10,880 nucleotides of DNA from Bacteroidota bacterium (GTDB lineage Bacteria; Bacteroidota; Bacteroidia; Chitinophagales; Saprospiraceae). The notes under the pieces are model-generated. The model made no database searches. It was not told the origin of the DNA and worked only from the letters and a program-made list of their open reading frames with translations. The position numbers were made by a program, and so were the translations under genes. This document shows positions 6,000-10,880 of the stretch, piece by piece. The stretch covers positions 1 through 10,880 of the forward strand of contig JAKQGD010000245.1 of NCBI GenBank assembly GCA_029573365.1, given 5' to 3'. Numbering within the stretch: position 1 is the stretch's first letter; the number at the start of each line of letters is the position of its first letter.

Positions 6000-8108
6000 T
6001 CAATAAAAGGTAAACCTCTTGTCTTCGATTTTCTTTGACTTTTTAATGGCCTCCATCAGTCTGTAGGAAACCTGCATCCTGTCCTGCTGAGTTTGCTGTG
6101 CCTTGGTCTGAAATGCACCAGCGGTTACTGTGGCCGGAGTTTTTGAAATAAGCCTGGCAATATACACACCTGATTTGCCGACAACAGGCTTGGTGACACC
6201 GCTGTTGCTCAGTGCAAACAACTTGCCTATCACACTTGGCTCCTGAGCATTGTTTATCATTCCAGAGCCATAGGTTACATTTTCTGCAGTCTCTACTTTC
6301 TGGTTAAAAGCAGCCGCTATAGAGGCCAGGTCGGTACCAGAAACTCTCGAAGCTATCATTTCGCCCTTCTTTTCGTTTCTGACCAGTGCTTCCAGAGAGC
6401 TCTTCATGGACTCCACTGTGGCAAGACCTGCTTTATCAACTGATTTTAAAGCGGCAATCACGTGTTTGCTGTCGACGTAGTTGGCTTCGTCGGCATAGGT
6501 ATATAAAGTCGGTGATACTGATCCGGTCTCGGTGTCTTCTTCCCAGGCCCATCTGATGATGTCTCTGGAAGTCTGCCCTGAGCCTAAAGCACCCAGTACA
6601 TAATCGTTTTTCTTGATGCCGCCGGCTGTTTCCACCTTCATGTCGCCCGTAGCCAGTTTGTTAAGGTCTTCGAGGTTCTTGGTCTTCTCGAGCATACCCA
6701 TAACTTTTTCTTCCATGGCTGTCTGTGTGGCTTCTGAAGGGATGATGGGTCTGTTGATGTATGCCACATTGTATTTCATCTCATTGGTTTTAAATACATG
6801 TTTTTCAACCTTGATGAGGTGTACTCCAAACTGAGTTGTTACCACATACATGCTGCCCGGTTTTCCGTTAAATACGGCATCATTGAACTCGGGAACCATG
6901 GTGCCCGGTGTAAATGAACCGAGGTCTCCTCCTTTGGTTGCGGATCCGGGGTCCTGACTGTTGACGGTAGCAGCGGCAGAAAAACTGGTTTTTCCTGACG
7001 TAATATCGTTTTTCAGACTGTCGATGTATTTTCTGGCAGCAGCAAGCTGGATGGGATCGTTGCCTTGAACGGCTCTAAGGATATGGCTGGCCTTTGCAGA
7101 ATCAGGCAGTACCTTCTTATCTATCAGTTTAGCGACGACATAGCTGCCATTGTCTATGTAAGGTCCATAGACCCCTTTGATACCGACAGATGTAATCGTG
7201 TCCTTGAGTTTGCCTGTCAGTTCGTCTTTTTTGGCGTATCTGTTGGCATACAATCCTTCATTATTGGCTGTAAAAAGCGAGTCATTGGTTGCGGTCCTGA
7301 ATTCAGAGGCCAGCTTTACCATTTCATCCCTGAGATTGAGCGAATCATCCTTTGTTGCTTTAACATCAAAGGCGAGGTAAGCTATGTTGCGGACTTCTTC
7401 CTTGTTGGTATACTTGCTTTCATTAGCCTTGATGTACTTGGCGTAATCATCGTCTGTAAGCTTTACATCAGCATCGGGTATGTAATCAAACGGAATTTTG
7501 ACGTATTCGAATGAGGCTGTCTCATTGTTTACTTTTTCTATGGCTTCTGCCATCCAGGTAGGAGTGTACAATGACCTTGAAACCAGGTTGCTGAGCTTTG
7601 TTTCCTTTTGAGATTTGATCACCTGCTTTCTAAGTTCGTTAAATCTCGCTGCAAATTCCGGATTGGATACAGTACCTTCGTCTATTGCTTTTTTAACATC
7701 GTCCAGTTGCTTTCTGTCCACTTGTCCAGTTCTGGGATCCCTGTAAAATGACTGGACCATAGGGTGAAGGTTGGTACCAAATTCCAGCTCATTAAGTTCG
7801 TCGCTTCCTACCGCAATGCCGGTTTTATCTGATATCTTGTCGATGATGGCTTTTTCTACATAATAATTCCAAAGAGCATTTCGTCTGCCGTAAACATCAC
7901 CTGACCCACTGTACAATGCCTGCTCAGTACGCTGAAAATCCATATAATCGATCTTTTCGCCGGCCACCTCACCAATGACGGTTTTTGATCCGAAACTGCC
8001 TCTGTTAGAGGCATTGGTCATATCCATGATGATAAACCCTGCCAACGCCAGAGCGAGCAAGACTATCACGAGCCACATATGTTTTCTGATACTACCTATT
8101 AAAGCCAT
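6000..8108 (-). CDS. ppiD: PpiD-like membrane-anchored peptidyl-prolyl isomerase (SurA/parvulin family)
   Basis: This is a periplasmic folding factor anchored in the inner membrane, acting on exported and outer-membrane proteins. From the ATG at 8108 it is 702 residues. It opens MALIGSIRKH, followed by one transmembrane helix (about residues 12-30), the family-typical start. A SurA_N-like chaperone region follows (about 45-240). The parvulin domain (about 337-435) is recognisable by AKASHIL, GGDLGSF, MVPEFNDAVF and FGVHLIKVE. Near the C-terminus GKLFALSNSG followed by SGVYIARLIS looks like a second, degenerate parvulin unit. The ATG at 8171 would add 21 charged residues ahead of the usual start and sits too close to the predicted transcription start, so it was rejected. 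The gene is monocistronic, with a strong promoter at 8192-8222 and a terminator 20 bases after its stop. Confidence 0.92.
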   Translation of the reverse strand: MALIGSIRKHMWLVIVLLALALAGFIIMDMTNASNRGSFGSKTVIGEVAGEKIDYMDFQRTEQALYSGSGDVYGRRNALWNYYVEKAIIDKISDKTGIAVGSDELNELEFGTNLHPMVQSFYRDPRTGQVDRKQLDDVKKAIDEGTVSNPEFAARFNELRKQVIKSQKETKLSNLVSRSLYTPTWMAEAIEKVNNETASFEYVKIPFDYIPDADVKLTDDDYAKYIKANESKYTNKEEVRNIAYLAFDVKATKDDSLNLRDEMVKLASEFRTATNDSLFTANNEGLYANRYAKKDELTGKLKDTITSVGIKGVYGPYIDNGSYVVAKLIDKKVLPDSAKASHILRAVQGNDPIQLAAARKYIDSLKNDITSGKTSFSAAATVNSQDPGSATKGGDLGSFTPGTMVPEFNDAVFNGKPGSMYVVTTQFGVHLIKVEKHVFKTNEMKYNVAYINRPIIPSEATQTAMEEKVMGMLEKTKNLEDLNKLATGDMKVETAGGIKKNDYVLGALGSGQTSRDIIRWAWEEDTETGSVSPTLYTYADEANYVDSKHVIAALKSVDKAGLATVESMKSSLEALVRNEKKGEMIASRVSGTDLASIAAAFNQKVETAENVTYGSGMINNAQEPSVIGKLFALSNSGVTKPVVGKSGVYIARLISKTPATVTAGAFQTKAQQTQQDRMQVSYRLMEAIKKSKKIEDKRFTFY

Positions 8109-8191
8109 TTTTTTATTGTTCTTATTTTGTTTTAAAAGATTCTCCTCGTAAAAATAAACAAGCCTTTCCATTGTTTTTTGGAAAAGCGACG

Positions 8192-8222
8192 CAAAGGTAA
8201 ATTATTTACAGGGAATTCCAAA
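8192..8222 (-). promoter_or_regulatory. Bacteroidota-type promoter of ppiD
   Basis: On the minus strand TTTG (8222-8219) is followed, after 19 bases, by TACCTTTG (8199-8192). Both match the Bacteroidota -33 TTTG and -7 TAnnTTTG boxes at a spacing inside the known 17-23 range. The transcript would start near 8185, giving a leader of about 75 bases before the ATG at 8108. The rest of the 8109-8288 spacer holds only a weak AT-rich hairpin (8244-8260), and no good terminator for the DUF3109 gene was seen. Confidence 0.75.
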
Positions 8223-8288
8223 TCCACCCCCCTAAATTACTTCTAAATTGGTGAAATTTAAGACATTAAACCCGATAAGGACTATAGA

Positions 8289-8885
8289 TTATTTTTCCTC
8301 TTTGCTGTCGGAAAGTAAATGATGTGCTGCTGCATCGAGTTCGTCATAGAAGTCGGCACCTTTGTATCTGATGATAGCTTCGCTCACAAAGCGGTAGACG
8401 GGCATGGATTGTTTTTTGCCGAGGGTACAGGCTGCCTTGCAAATATCCCACCTGTCGTAATTCCATGCCTCAAAACCCGCAATTTCATTGGTCGTCACCC
8501 TCAAGGGATACAAATGACATGAAATAGGCTTGCGGAAATCCGTCTTTCCCTCCCTCCAGCTTTGTTCTATGCCGCACCATGATATACCTGTAGGATCTCT
8601 TACTAGAAACACACAGTCTCCCTCTTCATGACATGTAGTGCCCCAGGTTTTGGCCTTTTCATAATAGGTAAAGGGTCCTTTTTTACTGATTAGTTCTAAA
8701 GACCGCGGACTCAGAAACTCCCCGATGGTGGGCAATAATCTGCTGATGGTTTCCATCTCTGCGGCATCTACCGGGGCCCCGTAATCGCCCTCTGTACAGC
8801 AAGCCCCCTTGCAGGCATTCAGGTCGCAAATAAATTTTTCGCTGACGATTTCGTCGCTCACCAGTACATCCTTTATTACTAGCAT
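8289..8885 (-). CDS. DUF3109 family cysteine-rich protein
   Basis: The 198-residue product matches the DUF3109 family, common in Bacteroidota and of unknown function. It carries ten cysteines: C20, C25, C29 and C30 in the FICDLNACKGACC block, then C85, C91, C104, C123 (ISCHLYPLRV), C149 and C153. The CxxxxCxxxCC block and the later CHLYP resemble the metal- or Fe-S-binding pattern of the YkgJ-type zinc/iron-chelating families, so metal binding is a reasonable inference but not shown. There is no signal peptide or membrane segment, so it should be cytoplasmic. Its start is 12 bases after the stop of the Crp/Fnr regulator gene, so it is probably the last gene of a dnaX-crp-DUF3109 transcript. 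Confidence 0.87.
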   Translation of the reverse strand: MLVIKDVLVSDEIVSEKFICDLNACKGACCTEGDYGAPVDAAEMETISRLLPTIGEFLSPRSLELISKKGPFTYYEKAKTWGTTCHEEGDCVFLVRDPTGISWCGIEQSWREGKTDFRKPISCHLYPLRVTTNEIAGFEAWNYDRWDICKAACTLGKKQSMPVYRFVSEAIIRYKGADFYDELDAAAHHLLSDSKEEK

Positions 8886-8897
8886 GGATTTATGGGT

Positions 8898-9593
8898 TTA
8901 TGGTTTTTCATGCAGCATAGATTTAAGTCTGGCCAGGTCGCGTACTATCAGCCTTTTTCTGTCAAAGTCGATGATGTTTTCCTGTCTTAATTCATTGAGT
9001 ATCATAGTAACAGTCTGACGGGAGGTGGAGGTCAGACTGGCAATATCCATATGTGTAAGGAATCCTCTGACTACCCATTCATAACCCATCCTCTGTCCTG
9101 ATTTTTCTACGGAAGCAAGCAGGAAGGCTATGATGCGGCTTTTAGAGTCCATATACACCAGAGATTCGAGCTTACCTTCGAGTTCTGTCATCCTGTCGTT
9201 TAAAAAGTTGAGGTAATAAATACCCAGCTGAATGTTTTGGGACATCAGTCTGCGGAGCTCTTCTTTTTTAAACTCGACTACTTTAGTATCTTCTGCAGCC
9301 ACGGCAAAGTCTTTTCTTTTCTCTGCAGAGCTAAAAGAATTCTGTCCAAAGACATCTCCTTCTGTGAGAATGGCGGTGACTGTTTCTTTTTCGGATTCTC
9401 GAAAAGCCCCGAGCCTCACCTTGCCTGAAAGTATAAAAAATACAGAGTCGGACTTTTCTCCCGGGAGATAGACGTAATCCCCCCTTTTTTTACTCATCGT
9501 TCTTTTACTGAATTCTGCTGCCAGCAACTCATCTGTCGAAAGCAGATCCGTCAGTTTTGTATTTTCGGCATACCAGACCGGTTTGATATCCAT
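8898..9593 (-). CDS. Crp/Fnr family transcriptional regulator
   Basis: This 231-residue cytoplasmic regulator has a cyclic-nucleotide-binding-type beta-roll (about residues 28-115, with LPGEKSDSVFFILSGKVRLG and EGDVFGQNSF). A dimerisation helix follows (about 117-147), then a winged helix-turn-helix (about 175-220). The recognition helix lies in LTSTSRQTVTMILNELR. The phosphate-binding cassette lacks the Glu and the Arg-Ser-Ala of cAMP-binding CRP, which argues against cAMP as ligand. The protein has no cysteine at all, so it is not an FNR-type Fe-S oxygen sensor. The effector and targets are unknown. It lies 15 bases after dnaX and 12 bases before the DUF3109 gene on the same strand, so it is probably co-transcribed with both. 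Confidence 0.92.
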   Translation of the reverse strand: MDIKPVWYAENTKLTDLLSTDELLAAEFSKRTMSKKRGDYVYLPGEKSDSVFFILSGKVRLGAFRESEKETVTAILTEGDVFGQNSFSSAEKRKDFAVAAEDTKVVEFKKEELRRLMSQNIQLGIYYLNFLNDRMTELEGKLESLVYMDSKSRIIAFLLASVEKSGQRMGYEWVVRGFLTHMDIASLTSTSRQTVTMILNELRQENIIDFDRKRLIVRDLARLKSMLHEKP

Positions 9594-9608
9594 CTGACAA
9601 TCCGGGTT

Positions 9609-10880
9609 TTAGGTTTCAGAATCGAGTTTCAGGCTCATTTTCCTGACAAAGACTTCGAGGTTGGGGTTTTTATTGAGTAAAAACAAAAACCTTTCCTTTT
9701 GGGTGAGAAGTTGCATAGGTTTGTTTTCTTCAAAATCAGGAAATTTTTCCTTGTCTACCTGTATGTCAAAGACCAGGTCGGGAGTGTCCATTTCGTCCCT
9801 GATTCTTTTTAGCAGTGCATTTTCCTGGGCTATCATATCCTTGCCTACCTGCGTAGGTACAGTGATTTTGATACGCTTGTTTTCGACATCCAGGATTGCA
9901 TGCCCCAAAGCAGACTGCACGCTTTTGGACGGATTGTTTAAGGTATATTCGTCCCATATGTTGCGTAGGGTGTCAGGACTGATTTCTCCTGCAGTTGTTG
10001 ACCGGGACTTGATATCGCTGAGTATACTGGCTCTGAGAGCATTGACATCGCCCGGCCGCAACCCCATTTTCTGAGATGGCTGGACATTGTTTGATTGTTC
10101 AACAGCAGGCTTGTCGGTAGCGGCAGGACGTGCAAGTTCTGTCACTACTTGGCCTGATGGTTCTTCTGATACGGCAGGTGCTTTTTCGCCTGTTTCCTGT
10201 GTCCTGATGGGGGGTTCGTTCAGGACTTCAGTTTTTTTTTCCTGAGTTTCGGCTTGCTGGCCGAAAATATCCGCTTTGACAGCATGGTTGAGGTAGGTGA
10301 GTTTGCTCAGTGCCAGCTCTATGTGGAGCCTTTTGTTTTTAGCCCTTACCAGGTCTATTTCGCCCTGAGTGAGGATGCTGAGTCCCGAAAGCAGAAAAGA
10401 GGTCTTTGCCAGAGCTGCCTGATTGGTATATCTTGCCCTGAGTTCGTCGCTAATGTCGAGGATCTCGGTCGTCTGCGGCATTTTGGCGATGAGCAGATCC
10501 CTGAAGTGGTCCGCGAGGCCTGCTACAAAATGTTCGGCGTCAAAACCCTGTTTGATGACTTCATTGAGCGTAAGCAAAGAGGTAGGAAGGTCCTCTCTCA
10601 GGAAACTGTCCGTGATTCTGAAGTAATATTCATAATCCAGCAGGTTCAGGTTTGCGATGACGTCCTTGTAGGAAATCGTACCGCTGACTGATGACGAAAT
10701 CTTGTCAAAAATGGTCAGGGCGTCTCTCATGGCACCGTCAGCCTTGCCGGCAATGGCGTGCAGTGCTTCCTTTTCTGCCTTGATGCCTTCGCTTTTACAT
10801 ATTTTTTCTAGCTGGGCCACTATGTCTGACACCTGAATTCTCCTGAAGTCAAAGATCTGGCACCTCGACAGGATGGTAGG
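9609..10880 (-). CDS. dnaX: DNA polymerase III subunit gamma/tau (DnaX), 5' partial
   Basis: DnaX is the AAA+ motor subunit of the clamp loader that places the beta sliding clamp on DNA; the longer tau form also links polymerase cores and helicase. The frame is open to the window edge and begins in the AAA+ core with PTILSRCQIFDFRRI; a GTG at 10832 is only an internal Val. About 423 residues are visible. In order they are the end of the AAA+ core, the lid domain (ADGAMRDALTIFDKI, residues about 46-61 of the fragment), domain III to about residue 200, a Pro/Glu/Gln-rich linker (about 205-275), and a C-terminal tau domain ending near NKNPNLEVFVRKMSL. Nucleotides encoding the P-loop are outside the window. 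Right at the domain III/linker junction the gene carries a nine-A run with an immediate alternative-frame stop, suggesting a gamma product of about 217 residues in this fragment. A Crp/Fnr gene follows 15 bases downstream. Confidence 0.95.
   Translation of the reverse strand, partial: PTILSRCQIFDFRRIQVSDIVAQLEKICKSEGIKAEKEALHAIAGKADGAMRDALTIFDKISSSVSGTISYKDVIANLNLLDYEYYFRITDSFLREDLPTSLLTLNEVIKQGFDAEHFVAGLADHFRDLLIAKMPQTTEILDISDELRARYTNQAALAKTSFLLSGLSILTQGEIDLVRAKNKRLHIELALSKLTYLNHAVKADIFGQQAETQEKKTEVLNEPPIRTQETGEKAPAVSEEPSGQVVTELARPAATDKPAVEQSNNVQPSQKMGLRPGDVNALRASILSDIKSRSTTAGEISPDTLRNIWDEYTLNNPSKSVQSALGHAILDVENKRIKITVPTQVGKDMIAQENALLKRIRDEMDTPDLVFDIQVDKEKFPDFEENKPMQLLTQKERFLFLLNKNPNLEVFVRKMSLKLDSET
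10201..10240 (-). other. Probable programmed frameshift/slippage site in dnaX
   Basis: On the coding (minus) strand nine A residues (10240-10232) contain the in-frame slippery heptamer A AAA AAA, coding Lys-Lys. A -1 slip reads AAC then TGA (10230-10228). A +1 slip reads CTG AAG TCC then TGA (10222-10220). Five bases after the run, GTCCTGA (10226-10220) pairs with TCAGGAC (10207-10201) around a 12-base loop. Position, spacer and quick termination match the arrangement that yields the gamma subunit from dnaX in E. coli (ribosomal -1 frameshift) and Thermus thermophilus (transcriptional slippage on a nine-A run). No Shine-Dalgarno-like stimulator about 10 bases upstream was clear. Confidence 0.72.

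Noticed and set aside
8244..8260. AT-rich hairpin after the DUF3109 gene as a terminator
   Set aside because: Only six A/T pairs form the stem and there is no clean T-tract; too weak to call.
10254..10691. Long plus-strand open frame opposite dnaX (and similar ones opposite ppiD at 7065-7514 and selO at 3307-3705)
   Set aside because: They are antisense shadows of well-supported genes, with no recognisable domain and no promoter or start context of their own.
9609..10832. GTG at 10832 as the start of dnaX
   Set aside because: The upstream 16 codons encode the conserved DnaX segment PTILSRCQIFDFRRI, so the gene continues past the window edge.

Overview
This window looks like chromosomal DNA from a member of the Bacteroidota, of the Saprospiria/Chitinophagia/Sphingobacteriia type; the exact class cannot be fixed from the sequence. 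Three things point there: a PorQ-type component of the type IX secretion system (T9SS), a secreted hydrolase with a T9SS C-terminal sorting domain, and promoter boxes of the Bacteroidota TTTG/TAnnTTTG form. Start codons mostly lack a good Shine-Dalgarno sequence. I see no mobile element, CRISPR array, tRNA or rRNA. Both edges cut genes.

Layout. At the left (+ strand) is the 3' part of a secreted alpha/beta hydrolase with a T9SS tail (1-1176). It converges on a trans-sulfuration PLP enzyme (1343-2488, - strand) across a strong bidirectional terminator. That enzyme is divergent from selO (2617-4182, + strand), a protein AMPylase with the conserved C-terminal Cys-Ser-Ser tail. selO converges on a two-gene - strand unit: a MORN-repeat (YwqK-like) putative lipoprotein (5254-5880) overlapping porQ (4208-5257) by ATGA. 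A terminator separates this unit from ppiD (6000-8108, - strand), a membrane-anchored periplasmic parvulin with a near-ideal Bacteroidota promoter. The right end is a tightly spaced - strand cluster, in transcription order dnaX (partial, 9609-10880), a Crp/Fnr-family regulator (8898-9593) and a DUF3109 cysteine-rich protein (8289-8885).

How the genes relate. The envelope and secretion theme recurs: PorQ is T9SS machinery, the hydrolase is a predicted T9SS client, the MORN protein is probably an envelope lipoprotein, and PpiD folds exported proteins. The trans-sulfuration enzyme and SelO both touch sulfur or redox biology, but their pairing may be coincidental.

The most interesting signal is inside dnaX. 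Just after the domain III/linker junction there is a run of nine A residues in the coding strand containing an in-frame A AAA AAA heptamer. A TGA follows almost at once in the -1 frame, and another three codons on in the +1 frame. A perfect 7-bp inverted repeat begins five bases downstream. This is the architecture expected for programmed production of a short gamma form of the clamp-loader subunit alongside full-length tau. Apart from that, the window is mostly ordinary housekeeping sequence, and I did not find a convincing wholly new system.
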